This document shows, in pieces, positions 9,613-19,160 of a stretch of 64,000 nucleotides of DNA; position 1 is the stretch's first letter; each line of letters opens with the position of its first letter. The position numbers and the translations under genes were made by a program. Under the pieces are notes generated by a model. It was not told the DNA's origin. It ran no database searches and worked only from the letters and a program-made list of their open reading frames with translations. Source of the stretch: Vibrio rhodolitus (lineage in GTDB: Bacteria; Pseudomonadota; Gammaproteobacteria; Enterobacterales; Vibrionaceae); assembly GCF_003350325.1 (NCBI RefSeq), contig NZ_QLYZ01000015.1:52632-116631 (forward strand). Direction: 5' to 3'.

Positions 9613-10572
9613 ATGACAATGTTTAGCCCAAGCCACACCTTTATTGATATTCCGTTCAACCTACGCCATACCTGCTGGTTTTGTGGTGAACCCTCTTCGG
9701 TCACCCTTGAGTTTCCGCACCACGACAATATCGCCTCGAGCTTAAATCACCCGCTTCTCTCTTTGCCCGCTTGTCGCGAGTGCCGCTCCTTTAAGACTCC
9801 GCGTCATACTCGTTCTATCTGGGTCTTGCGAGCTCATATCAAACAAGCGCTTATTACGAAATACACCAAACACTTAGCGGTTGGTGAAAACTGGACAGAA
9901 CAAGAGTTACAAGAAAGCGAATTTTGTGGAGCGCTGCTTGGTGGCTTTGGTGAAAGCGCGTGGAAAATGTATCTTATTGCCAAACAGCGTGTTGCTTTTG
10001 CAGGGTGGCCACTGAGTATTGATGACCAAATGCTCGATATTTTGGATGACACCTCTAGCTTTGCATATAACGGCACTCAATTTCCCTCATTGAGTGCTTG
10101 CATTGATTTCTTAAGCGAGGGTTCTGGCATTGACAAAGAGCTGCTTACCCAACTGGTGGAGATCGTGACACCAGCGCGCTTTGGCTATGCACATCAAATA
10201 GCCAAGATCAACAAACGACCATCACCAGTTCAGCGCCGCCAAATTATTGAAGAAATTACACAACAAGAAATCGAGAGCCAACAGATAGAAGCCGAGCACC
10301 AAGCGCAACTGCGTATTGATTCTGCAATTGTCGATGTGAACCTTACAGGAGCGACAGCCCCTGCTTTTGCTATTCAATGGGCGGTGAGAAACCAAGCTAA
10401 CTCGCTCATGACACTCAGTGAATTAGAAGACGATTTTTTTGATCAATTTGCTCATTTAGGCGGCGCTGCCGTTTTTCACGCGTATAACGGGTTGCAACTT
10501 TATCTGCAAGCACGTGGAGATGCAGACTGGGTGAAAGAGCATGACCCTAATCGTGCTCTGTGGCCAGAATAG
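9613..10572 (+). CDS. Hypothetical protein with an HNH-like CxxC/CxxC zinc-finger N-terminus
   Basis: 319 residues from the ATG at 9613; a TTG at 9565 would add 16 residues, and neither has a strong ribosome-binding site. Near the N-terminus CWFCGEP, PHHDN and LPACREC form a CxxC-His-His-CxxC arrangement like the treble clef of HNH nucleases, although the third catalytic His is not evident. A helical middle includes a Gln/Glu-rich stretch (about 205-235, IIEEITQQEIESQQIEAEHQAQ) and the C-terminus is acidic. No membrane segment. The downstream GNAT gene is on the same strand. I do not recognise the full-length family; nucleic-acid binding is only an inference. Confidence 0.65.
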   Translation: MTMFSPSHTFIDIPFNLRHTCWFCGEPSSVTLEFPHHDNIASSLNHPLLSLPACRECRSFKTPRHTRSIWVLRAHIKQALITKYTKHLAVGENWTEQELQESEFCGALLGGFGESAWKMYLIAKQRVAFAGWPLSIDDQMLDILDDTSSFAYNGTQFPSLSACIDFLSEGSGIDKELLTQLVEIVTPARFGYAHQIAKINKRPSPVQRRQIIEEITQQEIESQQIEAEHQAQLRIDSAIVDVNLTGATAPAFAIQWAVRNQANSLMTLSELEDDFFDQFAHLGGAAVFHAYNGLQLYLQARGDADWVKEHDPNRALWPE

Positions 10573-10741
10573 TTGCTTACTTTTTCACTGACGTTTTCCT
10601 CGGTTGAGTGTGCCGAGAAGTCGACTTTGCACAATTATCATTTATTATATGGTACGATAGCTTATAAATTTCAAAGCATTTATACGCACAGGCATTATGT
10701 ACATAGTTCACGCTCAGAGTGAGGAATAACAGGTAGGGAAA

Positions 10742-11311
10742 ATGGAAGTCAGAGCCGCACGAATCGAAGACATAGAGCAAATAGTTACACTTCAAGAGTC
10801 ATGTCATGTAGGAAACTTGGATCTCTCTGAACAATCAGATGGTTTTTTAAACACTGTAATTGATGCAGATCTGCTTGCTCAAGCAATTGAACAAGAACAG
10901 GCTATCTTTGTCGCTGAGTTGGACCAGCGCATTATTGCGATGGCAGCATGTGCTTCATGGCAATTTTGGCAGTGTTCCACAGCGCTGACTAACGTCGCAA
11001 AGCGCTTAGATGCGACATTAAGCGAAAATATCGCAGTGAACAGTACCAACTCGTACTTCTGGGGACCTGTTTGCGTAGACAAAACTAGTCGAGGTCAAGG
11101 AGTCTTTGAACAACTGTTTAATTTCAGTTGTGCGGCTAAAAGCTCCCGTTTTCGTTACGTTTATACCTACGTTCATGAGGATAACGCTCGTTCATTCGCC
11201 GCGCATACCAAAAAAGTTGGGTTTCGTTATACCAAAGACTTTGAATTAAATGCGCAAATTTTTCGGGAAATGACCCGGGAAACCCGACCATCAGACTCAA
11301 CTGTTTCTTAG
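10742..11311 (+). CDS. GNAT-family N-acetyltransferase
   Basis: 189 residues. The N-terminus VRAARIEDIEQIVTLQE is the usual beta1-alpha1 of GNAT enzymes; FVAELDQRIIAMAACASW follows, and YFWGPVCVDKTSRGQGVFEQL contains the acetyl-CoA pyrophosphate loop (SRGQGV). The end (YVHEDNARSFAAHTKKVGFRY) has the Asn and Gly-Phe typical of the last strands. TAGGGA lies just before the ATG. Probably a single-gene unit; acceptor unknown. Confidence 0.85.
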   Translation: MEVRAARIEDIEQIVTLQESCHVGNLDLSEQSDGFLNTVIDADLLAQAIEQEQAIFVAELDQRIIAMAACASWQFWQCSTALTNVAKRLDATLSENIAVNSTNSYFWGPVCVDKTSRGQGVFEQLFNFSCAAKSSRFRYVYTYVHEDNARSFAAHTKKVGFRYTKDFELNAQIFREMTRETRPSDSTVS

Positions 11312-11687
11312 TCAGCACAAATCAAAACTTGCGTCCAAGGCGGAGCTTTCTGCCTTGTCTCGTTGCTTCTTACCCGCTCTCACCAATCACTCATTAATCA
11401 AACATTGTACTGCCCAATTTAGGCAACCTTTAGTGCATGCTCTGGCTTGGCTAGCTTCAAGCCTTTAACACTCATTGGCTTCAATATGTCTCGCAATATG
11501 AAACCGGACGGTGCTTGTTGAATTTGGACAATTTCGGAATCAATTATTTTCATTTGCTTTATTTATCACGCAATAACATTTGTGTAACATCGCAAATAGC
11601 TAATCTATTTTGATCTCTGAACCCAAAAACTATAACAAAGCGCGTTGACGACACCGTCACCAAACGCCAATAGATAGGACTTACCCT
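11312..11687. other. Intergenic region upstream of lldD
   Basis: 376 bases with no supported gene. A weak AAGGC...GCCTT hairpin near 11338-11357 could end the GNAT transcript. The 150 bases before lldD are AT-rich and probably hold its promoter. No GntR-type (LldR) operator could be assigned with confidence. Confidence 0.35.
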
Positions 11688-12827
11688 ATGATTATTTCAG
11701 CCTCGACCGATTACCGCGCAGCCGCAAAAGCCAAACTGCCACCGTTTTTGTTCCATTACATCGATGGCGGCTCATACAACGAGCACACCTTACGCCGCAA
11801 CACCGATGACTTATCTGACATCGCTCTGCGCCAGCGAGTGCTGAAAAATATGGAAGACTTAAGTTTAGAAACAGAGCTGTTTGGTGAAAAACTGGCGATG
11901 CCAATCGCACTAGCGCCAGTTGGTTTAACTGGGATGTATGCCCGCCGAGGTGAAGTTCAAGCCGCAAAGGCTGCAGAGAACAAAGGCATTCCATTTACTA
12001 TGTCGACCGTTTCGGTGTGCCCTATTGAAGAAGTCGCGCCAGCAATTGAACGCCCAATGTGGTTCCAGCTATACGTACTAAAAGATCGCGGCTTTATGCG
12101 CAATGTTTTGGAGCGAGCTAAAGCTGCAGGTGTCACCACTTTGGTGTTCACGGTTGATATGCCTGTTCCTGGTGCTCGCTATCGAGACATGCACTCCGGT
12201 ATGAGCGGTCCCAATGCCGCTATGCGCAGAGTAATGCAATCCGCGCTACATCCTAGCTGGGCATTAGATGTCGGCTTACTGGGTAAACCACATGATTTAG
12301 GCAATATCTCAACCTACCGTGGTGAGCCAACCAAACTTGAGGATTATATTGGCTGGTTAGGGGCTAACTTTGACCCATCAATCAGCTGGCAAGATCTGGA
12401 GTGGATCCGCGATTTTTGGGATGGCCCAATGGTAATTAAAGGCATTCTAGATACCGAAGATGCCAAAGATGCAGTCCGCTTTGGTGCCGATGGTGTTGTG
12501 GTTTCTAACCACGGTGGTCGTCAGCTTGATGGAGTACTATCGACTGCGCGAGCGCTGCCAGCGATTGCTGATGCCGTTAAAGGCGATATAAAAATCATGG
12601 TTGATTCCGGTATCCGCACCGGGTTAGACGTAGTACGCATGTTAGCTATGGGCGCAGACTGCACATTGCTCGGACGTTCATTTGTGTATGCGCTTGCTGC
12701 TCAAGGGCAAGCTGGGGTTGAAAACCTATTGGATTTATACGAGAAAGAAATGCGCGTGGCGATGACGCTAACTGGCGCGAAAAGCATCGCAGATCTAAAC
12801 CGAGACTTGTTGGTCAAAAACATGTAA
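11688..12827 (+). CDS. lldD: FMN-dependent L-lactate dehydrogenase
   Basis: 379 residues, the usual LldD length. It oxidises L-lactate to pyruvate at the inner face of the membrane and passes electrons to quinone. Motifs: [11 protein letters not shown] near the start, [33 protein letters not shown], and the family signature [10 protein letters not shown] in which H275 is the catalytic base, followed by the FMN-phosphate segment [21 protein letters not shown] and [14 protein letters not shown]. It stands alone here, without the lldP permease and lldR regulator of E. coli. A strong terminator follows. Confidence 0.95.
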   Translation: MIISASTDYRAAAKAKLPPFLFHYIDGGSYNEHTLRRNTDDLSDIALRQRVLKNMEDLSLETELFGEKLAMPIALAPVGLTGMYARRGEVQAAKAAENKGIPFTMSTVSVCPIEEVAPAIERPMWFQLYVLKDRGFMRNVLERAKAAGVTTLVFTVDMPVPGARYRDMHSGMSGPNAAMRRVMQSALHPSWALDVGLLGKPHDLGNISTYRGEPTKLEDYIGWLGANFDPSISWQDLEWIRDFWDGPMVIKGILDTEDAKDAVRFGADGVVVSNHGGRQLDGVLSTARALPAIADAVKGDIKIMVDSGIRTGLDVVRMLAMGADCTLLGRSFVYALAAQGQAGVENLLDLYEKEMRVAMTLTGAKSIADLNRDLLVKNM

Positions 12828-12850
12828 CCCTGTTACTCCGCAAGCAAAAA

Positions 12851-12875
12851 AGGCGAGCCGCAGCTCGCCTTTATT
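12851..12875. terminator. Bidirectional terminator between lldD and the M23 peptidase gene
   Basis: Stem AGGCGAGC / GCTCGCCT (12851-12858 with 12863-12870), loop CGCA, flanked by an A run on the left and Ts on the right, so it can serve both convergent genes. Confidence 0.88.
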
Positions 12876-12891
12876 CCTATTAATCAGACAA

Positions 12892-14199
12892 TTAACTTGC
12901 CGCGCTATCCTTTGCTTGCTGAGCTAATTTCAACTCCTGCTGACGCAGCATGGTATCTAGCTCTGCTCGTCTTGCCTCAAACGCTGCCATTTCTTTCTTC
13001 GGCACTGAATTAGCCATCGGAATATTAGCTTTCATTGCATTAACCGGTCGACCGCGAACGATCAATTCATAGTGGATATGCGGACCGGTAACACGACCGG
13101 ATTTACCCGATAGACCAATGCGCTGACCACGAGTCACTTTTTGACCTTTACGCACCAGTATTTTACTTAAATGCAAATAGCGCGTTTTGTACGTACTACC
13201 ATGTTGGATAACCACATAGTTACCTGCATACGGGTGATTTCGAGTCATGATAACCACACCATCACCAGTAGAAACAATTGGCGTTCCGGTTGGTGTTGCC
13301 CAATCGGTACCATTGTGTGGCGTTACGCGTCCCGTCACAGGGTGTTTACGATGAGGATTGAAGTTTGAACTGAGTCGATAGTTACCGTTCACCGGTTTAC
13401 GTTGGAATGCGCGTTGCAAGCTATCGCCATTCTTATCGTAGTACTGACCATCTGAATGCAGATACGCGGTAAACTCACCGCCACGATTAAAGATCTTAAT
13501 CGCTTGGATTTCACGGTTGCCGGTTAATTGGTCATCTACATATTGGCGCGACTGAACCACTTCAAACTTATCACCAGCACGTAGATCGCGAGAGAAATTG
13601 ATCTTATCTTTGAGCAAAGAAACGATTTGCTCTACTTCGGTAATACCAAGACCTAAGCGGTTCACTGATTGAGAGAAGCTGCCATTGATTTCGCCAACCA
13701 TAGCAAACTCTTTCCATACACCCGGAATTTTTACATCCGTAAAAGTATAATCACCATCTGACGTACGGGTATAAACCGCTCGCTCTACCAAACTAAACTC
13801 CAGCTCCATTTTAGCCAGATTTTTCGTCTCTTCATCACGCCAGAAGCGCAAAGTATTGCCCGGTTTTAGCGTATCCAAAGCGAGGTAGTTGAGGTCGGTC
13901 TCCATAATCTTCATCAGATCGCTGTAACCAAAACCAAGCTGTTCAAAAATTGAGCTTAAGTTATCGCCAACACGAATTCTGTATTCGTATTCCGGCATAT
14001 CCGCAGTTTCGACACTTTCATGCAAAAGCGTTTCGACGATTTTTGACTCTGGGAGAGAAAGATCAATAGTGCGGCTGGTTGGTGACTGAGCGTTTATCGA
14101 TGCCATTGCGATAACTGCCAGCACGGGGAAACTCAAAAGCATCATTTTTCTACGTTTCGAGAGATCAGAAACGCGTGCTTTTATTGTTCTTACTTGCAC
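12892..14199 (-). CDS. M23-family D,D-endopeptidase (ShyA/MepM-like)
   Basis: 435 residues. It cleaves peptidoglycan crosslinks during cell elongation. It has an N-terminal membrane anchor or signal (about 18-38, MMLLSFPVLAVIAMASI), a LysM/OapA-like region (about 70-150, YRIRVGDNLSSIFEQLGFG), an inhibitory/central domain, and a C-terminal LytM domain. The LytM zinc motif is visible as HNGTDWATPTGTP (HxxxD) with GPHIHYE (HxH). The C-terminal tail is Glu/Gln-rich. Domain order matches Vibrio ShyA; I leave the symbol blank because paralogues ShyB and ShyC share it. Confidence 0.9.
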   Translation of the reverse strand: MQVRTIKARVSDLSKRRKMMLLSFPVLAVIAMASINAQSPTSRTIDLSLPESKIVETLLHESVETADMPEYEYRIRVGDNLSSIFEQLGFGYSDLMKIMETDLNYLALDTLKPGNTLRFWRDEETKNLAKMELEFSLVERAVYTRTSDGDYTFTDVKIPGVWKEFAMVGEINGSFSQSVNRLGLGITEVEQIVSLLKDKINFSRDLRAGDKFEVVQSRQYVDDQLTGNREIQAIKIFNRGGEFTAYLHSDGQYYDKNGDSLQRAFQRKPVNGNYRLSSNFNPHRKHPVTGRVTPHNGTDWATPTGTPIVSTGDGVVIMTRNHPYAGNYVVIQHGSTYKTRYLHLSKILVRKGQKVTRGQRIGLSGKSGRVTGPHIHYELIVRGRPVNAMKANIPMANSVPKKEMAAFEARRAELDTMLRQQELKLAQQAKDSAAS

Positions 14200-14331
14200 A
14201 ATTTGACCTTATATGAATTAGTTTCGTTATTTACCCTGAGTATGAAAACCTTGATTTCCATACTTAAAATTCGGCTATAAGAGTACGAATTTATCCGCGA
14301 TTTGTCACCCCACCTTCGTGACTTTGCGATC

Positions 14332-14355
14332 AAAAAAGGCACCTTAGGTGCCTTG
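14332..14355 (-). terminator. Terminator of the CBM48-like gene
   Basis: Stem AAGGCACC / GGTGCCTT (14336-14343 with 14347-14354). The A run to its left gives a U tract on minus-strand RNA. Confidence 0.85.
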
Positions 14356-14404
14356 TAGTAAAATGCTTAGCTAGTAAGTGATTACCAACTATTTGAATTT
14401 ATTA

Positions 14405-14701
14405 TTAATAGGTATTGAGTAGGCAATTATCTTCACCAAAGCCATTTGGCTTGTATTGGTCTGCTGCTGGATCATTTATCCAGCGCTCGTCGTCAACAAG
14501 ATAACGAAACTCAAACTGCTGATCTTTCGGTAATCTGGTTTTAAATTTGAACGACTTAGTTTTTGCCACTTTTTTCATTTGCATTGGTTGCCAGTCAAGA
14601 AAATCAGCCACCAGCGCAACACTCTTATCGACCTGCTCTTGTGGCAGCTCGAATGTCACTTCAACTTCGTCCTTAGTTTTGAAAAAACGTTTATTTATCA
14701 T
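14405..14701 (-). CDS. Small CBM48 / isoamylase-early-set domain protein
   Basis: 98 residues consisting of one beta-sandwich domain of the glycogen-recognition (CBM48/AMPK-beta) type. Typical elements: KTKDEVEVTFELP, ADFLDWQPMQMKKV (the NDW-like turn), FKTRLPKDQQFEFRYLVDDERWINDP, and the NGFGEDN ending. There is no catalytic domain, so it probably binds alpha-glucan or acts as an accessory subunit. No signal peptide. It has its own terminator; the hypothetical gene upstream on the same strand ends 72 bases before it. Confidence 0.85.
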   Translation of the reverse strand: MINKRFFKTKDEVEVTFELPQEQVDKSVALVADFLDWQPMQMKKVAKTKSFKFKTRLPKDQQFEFRYLVDDERWINDPAADQYKPNGFGEDNCLLNTY

Positions 14702-14772
14702 TTATTACTCCATCAACAACAAGAAAAATAACGCATTTCAATATAGGCAATCTGTATCACACAAACAACCGT

Positions 14773-15399
14773 TTATTTTTCATGCAATGAAAACGTCAAA
14801 TTAGAATCTATCCTTGTATGCATCGATTGAGGCTGGTTAGGGGACTCTGCCATCGCTTGATTTTCACTGTGCTGACGATAACTTAGATCGACTTGGCGCT
14901 CATGATAGGTGAGCCCATCAATGGCAATGCGATCTCCAATTAACAGTGTATCGATTAGCACCATGCGTTTTCGTTGTACGTCATAGCGAAAGGTCGCTAG
15001 ATAAGAGAATATGCCGCTACCTTGATTAGAAACTGTCATAACTGATAGATAGCTATTAGGCTCAATGGTTGTTAGCCACTGGGTACTGACATTCACCAGA
15101 CCACGTTCAACACCATCATCATAAGCTCCACTAACCGACTGAGTTTCCGGAATGACTTGGTCCATAAAAGCAAATGCTGTGCTTTCTGGCACTTGTATTG
15201 TCCAAGGATTTGGAGTGCGAATAGCAAACACTTGCTCTACCACTCTATCGAAAGACTGATTCTGGCTAGGGAATTTCGCCAAAATGTCTTCGTCATCAAG
15301 ACTAAAACGGTAAAGACCCGCAAGGATGACGACCACCAAAAGTAGGATTGGGATCAATAAGATTAGTGGAATAGGTAACAGACGCTTTTTCATATTCAT
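14773..15399 (-). CDS. Hypothetical membrane-anchored protein
   Basis: 208 residues. Residues about 9-29 form one strong hydrophobic helix (PIPLILLIPILLLVVVILAGL), most likely an N-terminal anchor with the rest periplasmic. The soluble part has several beta-strand-like stretches (WTIQVPESTAFAFM, GLVNVSTQWLTTI, SYLSVMTVSN) and no motif I recognise. The first ATG (15399) and a second two codons later are both possible; AAGGAT lies about 14 bases before the first. It is divergent from the GFA gene. Confidence 0.7.
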   Translation of the reverse strand: MNMKKRLLPIPLILLIPILLLVVVILAGLYRFSLDDEDILAKFPSQNQSFDRVVEQVFAIRTPNPWTIQVPESTAFAFMDQVIPETQSVSGAYDDGVERGLVNVSTQWLTTIEPNSYLSVMTVSNQGSGIFSYLATFRYDVQRKRMVLIDTLLIGDRIAIDGLTYHERQVDLSYRQHSENQAMAESPNQPQSMHTRIDSNLTFSLHEK

Positions 15400-15466
15400 C
15401 TTAATATGTTTATCCTTATAGTGATGGTAAACATATCAGCGCCTCAGGCTTATCTCAAGGATTGCT

Positions 15467-15874
15467 ATGAAACATGATGTTAAAGTACGCACCGCAGAGT
15501 GCAGTTGTGGACAAGTAAGTCTTATTTGTAAGGGTGAACCAATCAGAACCGCAATTTGTCACTGCTTTGCCTGCCAAAAAAGAACTGGCAGCGTGTTCGG
15601 TGTTCAAGCTCGCTTTAGTCGAGAACAGGTTTCTTATACTGGTGACGTGGTTGAATATAGCCGCATCGCAGATTCTGGCAACCAAGTGAACTACGCATTT
15701 TGTCCAGCTTGCGGCACAACGGTAATGTTAACCCTGTCAGCCCTACCTGAATTTACTGTGATTCCGGTTGGTTTATTTACCAGCCGCGATCTTCCGCAGC
15801 CCAGTTTCTCAGTCTATGAGCAGCACAAGCAAGCTTGGGTAAAATTTGACTGCCAGATAGAGCAAATATCTTAG
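15467..15874 (+). CDS. GFA/CENP-V-family zinc protein
   Basis: 135 residues of the glutathione-dependent formaldehyde-activating (GFA) family, a Mss4-like beta fold with two zinc sites. Zinc cysteines are visible: AECSCGQVSLIC, ICHCFACQKRTGS and FCPACGTTV. Many members have no proven role in formaldehyde metabolism. AAGGA lies 6-9 bases before the ATG. A DUF1275 gene follows on the same strand. Confidence 0.9.
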   Translation: MKHDVKVRTAECSCGQVSLICKGEPIRTAICHCFACQKRTGSVFGVQARFSREQVSYTGDVVEYSRIADSGNQVNYAFCPACGTTVMLTLSALPEFTVIPVGLFTSRDLPQPSFSVYEQHKQAWVKFDCQIEQIS

Positions 15875-15952
15875 CAAATTAATGGTCGTTGCCCTTTCGA
15901 CTCGACGCTGCCAGCGCTATAATCGCTCCCTTGTTTTACGGGGAACAATTCT

Positions 15953-16630
15953 GTGATATCTCGACTACCTCGATGGGTGGAATACGGAGCATTCCTTCTA
16001 GCCCTGCTTGCCGGTATTGTTAATGCGATAGGTTTACTTGGTTTTCAGCATCAAGCGGTCTCGCATATTTCAGGCACAGTGACACTGCTGGGCACCAGTA
16101 TCGAATCTTTAGATGGCATGACATCGCATCTATTGATGATTTTGGTCAGCTTTCTAATGGGAGCAACACTCGCCGGTGCCTTCTTTGAAAGTACCGCATT
16201 AAGACTTGGGCGTCGCTATGGTGTCGCACTGTGTATTGAGGCCGGGCTTCTGTTTGTTGCGTATCTCTTACTCGAACAGAACGTGACCACCGGACAATAC
16301 TTTGCTTCTGCTGCATGTGGTCTACAAAATGCAATGATCACTACCTTTAGCGGTGCAGTAGTGCGAACAACTCACATGACAGGTATTATCACCGATCTTG
16401 GCATCATGATTGGCGCACGTTTTCGTGGTGAGCGCTTTGATTTTCGTAAAGCCAAGCTATTCCTGTTTATTTTTACCGGCTTTTTATTAGGCGGTGTCGT
16501 CGGGGCCAGATTGTTCGCCCAATACCAAATTGCGTCTTTGATGGCACCTATCGCACTAGCACTGGCTCTCGCCCTAGTATATTGGTTGTATTTGTTCCTG
16601 ACGCGCCACAACCGCGCAACCTCGCTCTAA
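15953..16630 (+). CDS. YoaK/DUF1275-family membrane protein
   Basis: 225 residues with about six hydrophobic segments, including AFLLALLAGIVNAIGLLGF, LLMILVSFLMGATLAGAFF, VALCIEAGLLFVAYLLL and a C-terminal LALALALVYWLYLFL. Features typical of the family are the first-helix GxVNAxG, the HxSGTVT segment, and ASAACGLQNAMIT...RTTHMTGIITDLG. Function unknown. The start is GTG at 15953, supported by GGGGAA just upstream. Confidence 0.88.
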   Translation: MISRLPRWVEYGAFLLALLAGIVNAIGLLGFQHQAVSHISGTVTLLGTSIESLDGMTSHLLMILVSFLMGATLAGAFFESTALRLGRRYGVALCIEAGLLFVAYLLLEQNVTTGQYFASAACGLQNAMITTFSGAVVRTTHMTGIITDLGIMIGARFRGERFDFRKAKLFLFIFTGFLLGGVVGARLFAQYQIASLMAPIALALALALVYWLYLFLTRHNRATSL

Positions 16631-16641
16631 CCCCTTTCTGC

Positions 16642-16671
16642 AAGGAGCCACTACGGCTCCTTTGCTTTTGT
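16642..16671 (+). terminator. Terminator after the DUF1275 gene
   Basis: Stem AAGGAGCC / GGCTCCTT (16642-16649 with 16655-16662) followed by a T-rich tail. Confidence 0.85.
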
Positions 16672-16883
16672 TGCCACTTTTATTCGCGACAAATTTACGC
16701 CTGTCTATAATTCATACTGTTAGCAAAACTTTGTGGTGAATAAATAGCGATATTTATTGAATAGTATTGCGCGAAATGTAAAAACACAGTAGTCTTCGCT
16801 GGACTGATTAAATAAGGATGTTTAGTGAATAACTATGCCATGGAAATTGGCAATTATTGACTAGTTGTAACATGAGAACCGCA

Positions 16884-18254
16884 ATGACAAACAAAACTCA
16901 AGCAACCGGGCAAAGCAGACCGAAATCGCACTTCTGGATCTTCTTGATTCCGTCGCTGATTGGTGTGTTTCTATTTATGGCGCCAATTAGCTACAACGGT
17001 GACATCACCATTCCTGTTGCTGTATTAGCTAAGTCTATCCAAGCGCTATTTGGCGATTCTTTGGTTGGCATCGTAACGGCTATCGTGGCTTTTATGGCGG
17101 CAGCGTCGCTATTGTGTCGCGTAAAGAACCCAAGCTTTATTGCTAACAGCAAATTTTTAAATGGGTTATTTAATCCATCGCCTCTTTGGTTAGCTGTGCG
17201 CGTTGTAGGTGGTATTGCGGTAGTAATGACTTACTTCCAAATTGGTCCAAAAGCCATTTGGGAAGGTAACACTGGTGGTTTGGTGTTAGAAGGTCTACTC
17301 CCTACTCTATTCTCTGTGTTCATTTTCGCTGGTCTTTTGTTACCACTGCTACTGAACTTCGGTCTACTTGAGTTGTTCGGTACTTTGCTAGCAAAAGTTA
17401 TGCGTCCGATCTTCAACCTTCCTGGTCGCAGCGCAATTGACTGTATGGCATCTTGGTTGGGCGACGGCAGTGTTGGTATTCTTCTTACCAGCAAACAGTA
17501 CGAAAACAAATTCTACACCGAACGTGAAGCAGCAGTTGTTGGTACAACTTTCTCCGCAGTTTCAATTACGTTTAGCTTGGTGGTTATCGCTCAAGTTGAA
17601 CTAGAACACATGTTCCTACCTTTTTACGGCGCGGTATGTTTAGCAGGTTTTGTTGCGGCAGTCATCATTCCTCGCTTGCCACCACTAAGTTATAAACGTG
17701 ATACGTTTATCGATGGTACTAAACCCGCAGAAGATGCCGATGCGATTCCTATGGGTCACTCAAGCTTCTCTTGGGGTATGGAACTGGCGCTAGAAAAAGC
17801 AGGCAAAGTAAAATCACTTAAAACGATTTTGCAAGAAGGTGTTCACAACGCGGTTGATATGGTGTTTGGTGTTCTACCTGTGGTTATGGGTTTAGGTACC
17901 GTTGCGCTAGTTATCGCGGAATACACCTCGATCTTCTCATTCCTAGGTCAGCCATTTATCCCTTACCTAGAGCTATTAGGCGTGCCTGAAGCGGCTGAAG
18001 CATCAAAGACTATCGTGATTGGCTTTGCGGATATGTTTATCCCATCAATCCTTGCGGCTTCTATCGACAGTGAGATGACGCGCTTTGTGATTGCAGCGAT
18101 GTCAGTAACGCAGCTGATTTACATGTCTGAAGTGGGCGCTCTACTACTTGGTAGCCGTATCCCGGTTAACATCTTTGAGCTATTTGCGATTTTCATTCTG
18201 CGTACGCTTATCACACTGCCTGTCATTGCCGGTGTCGCGCACCTGATTTTCTAA
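16884..18254 (+). CDS. YjiH-family membrane protein with a nucleoside-recognition (Gate) domain
   Basis: 456 residues, polytopic. The N-terminus FWIFLIPSLIGVFLFMAPISYNGDITIPVAVLA is typical of YjiH proteins, and two Gate-type halves follow (for example ASWLGDGSVGILLTSKQYE and GFADMFIPSILAASIDSEMTRFVIAAMSVTQLIYMSEVG). Gate proteins include nucleoside and ion transporters, but no substrate is proven for YjiH. TTG 16857, ATG 16872 and ATG 16884 are in frame; I choose 16884 because GAGAA lies 6 bases upstream. It converges on the gntR gene, with a strong terminator between. Confidence 0.82.
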   Translation: MTNKTQATGQSRPKSHFWIFLIPSLIGVFLFMAPISYNGDITIPVAVLAKSIQALFGDSLVGIVTAIVAFMAAASLLCRVKNPSFIANSKFLNGLFNPSPLWLAVRVVGGIAVVMTYFQIGPKAIWEGNTGGLVLEGLLPTLFSVFIFAGLLLPLLLNFGLLELFGTLLAKVMRPIFNLPGRSAIDCMASWLGDGSVGILLTSKQYENKFYTEREAAVVGTTFSAVSITFSLVVIAQVELEHMFLPFYGAVCLAGFVAAVIIPRLPPLSYKRDTFIDGTKPAEDADAIPMGHSSFSWGMELALEKAGKVKSLKTILQEGVHNAVDMVFGVLPVVMGLGTVALVIAEYTSIFSFLGQPFIPYLELLGVPEAAEASKTIVIGFADMFIPSILAASIDSEMTRFVIAAMSVTQLIYMSEVGALLLGSRIPVNIFELFAIFILRTLITLPVIAGVAHLIF

Positions 18255-18304
18255 CCAACTACTTAGCTGAATGAATTCGATAAAATAACTCGACATAGAT
18301 AAAC

Positions 18305-18333
18305 AAATGGCTACCTCAGGGTAGCCATTTTTG
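18305..18333. terminator. Terminator between the yjiH-like and gntR genes
   Basis: 11-bp stem AAATGGCTACC / GGTAGCCATTT (18305-18315 with 18320-18330) followed by Ts. Confidence 0.88.
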
Positions 18334-18359
18334 TATGCGTGAATCAGACAATGTTCGCT

Positions 18360-19013
18360 TTATTTACGCGGCTGAATAGAACGATAAGCGACATCGGTTA
18401 GGTAGTCATTTAGACGATGTGATGCTGCCACTGCCTCTTCAGAATCGGTATGGCTCACTGCTCTTAGCACTGCAGCATGCAGTGATGACGCTTCAACTAA
18501 ATCAGATGCCTCATTCTTGTAGGCAAACCAAAAGCGACGTGATAAACCTTGTAAGGGTGCCATCGCCAGTTGTAGATACTCATTACTGGCTGCTTTGACC
18601 AACACAGTATGAATGTCTTTTAGCAGTGAGGCATACAAGTCGTCATCTTTATTTTCCGCACAAAGCTCCAGTTGTTCAGCAAGCTGCAACATCTGCTGTT
18701 TCTCGGTCACACTCGCGCGCGATGCAGCGTATCTGACACACAGCGCTTCAATATCACGGCGCACTTCAAGAATTTTTAGTTGGCTTTCAACTGAGATGAT
18801 TGGAATTTGAATACCACGACGTGGGTGAATTTCCACCATACACTCGTACGCCAATCTTTGTAGAGCTTCACGCACAGGTGTGCGACCTAAATCCAGCTCT
18901 TCAGCCAACTGCTTCTCACTCACCATACTCCCTGGTTCAAGCTCGCGGAAGATGATCATTTTCTCGAGTTTGCTGTATGCAACCTCGGTCTTATTGATTG
19001 CGTTAACGCTCAT
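18360..19013 (-). CDS. GntR-family (FadR/FCD-type) transcriptional regulator
   Basis: 217 residues. The N-terminal winged helix (about 8-75) includes GSMVSEKQLAEELDLGRTPVREALQRL, the classical GntR recognition helix. The C-terminal all-helical FCD ligand domain (about 85-205) carries the Asp/His metal-type positions (DLYASLLKDIHTVL, SSLHAAVLRAV). It is transcribed away from the FAD/BCCT/enolase operon with 147 bases between, so it most likely controls that operon; it also converges with the yjiH-like gene. AGGAC precedes the ATG. A 12-bp palindrome at 19117-19128 is a candidate operator. Confidence 0.9.
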   Translation of the reverse strand: MSVNAINKTEVAYSKLEKMIIFRELEPGSMVSEKQLAEELDLGRTPVREALQRLAYECMVEIHPRRGIQIPIISVESQLKILEVRRDIEALCVRYAASRASVTEKQQMLQLAEQLELCAENKDDDLYASLLKDIHTVLVKAASNEYLQLAMAPLQGLSRRFWFAYKNEASDLVEASSLHAAVLRAVSHTDSEEAVAASHRLNDYLTDVAYRSIQPRK

Positions 19014-19116
19014 ATAAGTCCTATTCCTTTATAAAATCTTTTAGTGAGCAATATCACGTTAAGAACTTATCCAATTGTACCAGAAAAGAAATTAGGAATA
19101 TATTAAAACCACACAA

Positions 19117-19128
19117 CTGATATATCAG
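19117..19128. promoter_or_regulatory. Candidate GntR operator
   Basis: Perfect palindrome CTGATATATCAG, 33 bases before the FAD oxidoreductase start, in the gntR/operon intergenic region. A further ATCAGT half lies at about 19135-19140. The match to any defined GntR consensus is not established. Confidence 0.4.
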
Positions 19129-19160
19129 ATGAACATCAGTTATCTATTAGTGAGGTAAGA

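Noticed and set aside
10577..10795. 72-codon minus-strand ORF between the HNH-like and GNAT genes
   Set aside because: Overlaps the GNAT start, no ribosome-binding site, unprotein-like Cys/Tyr/His-rich composition.
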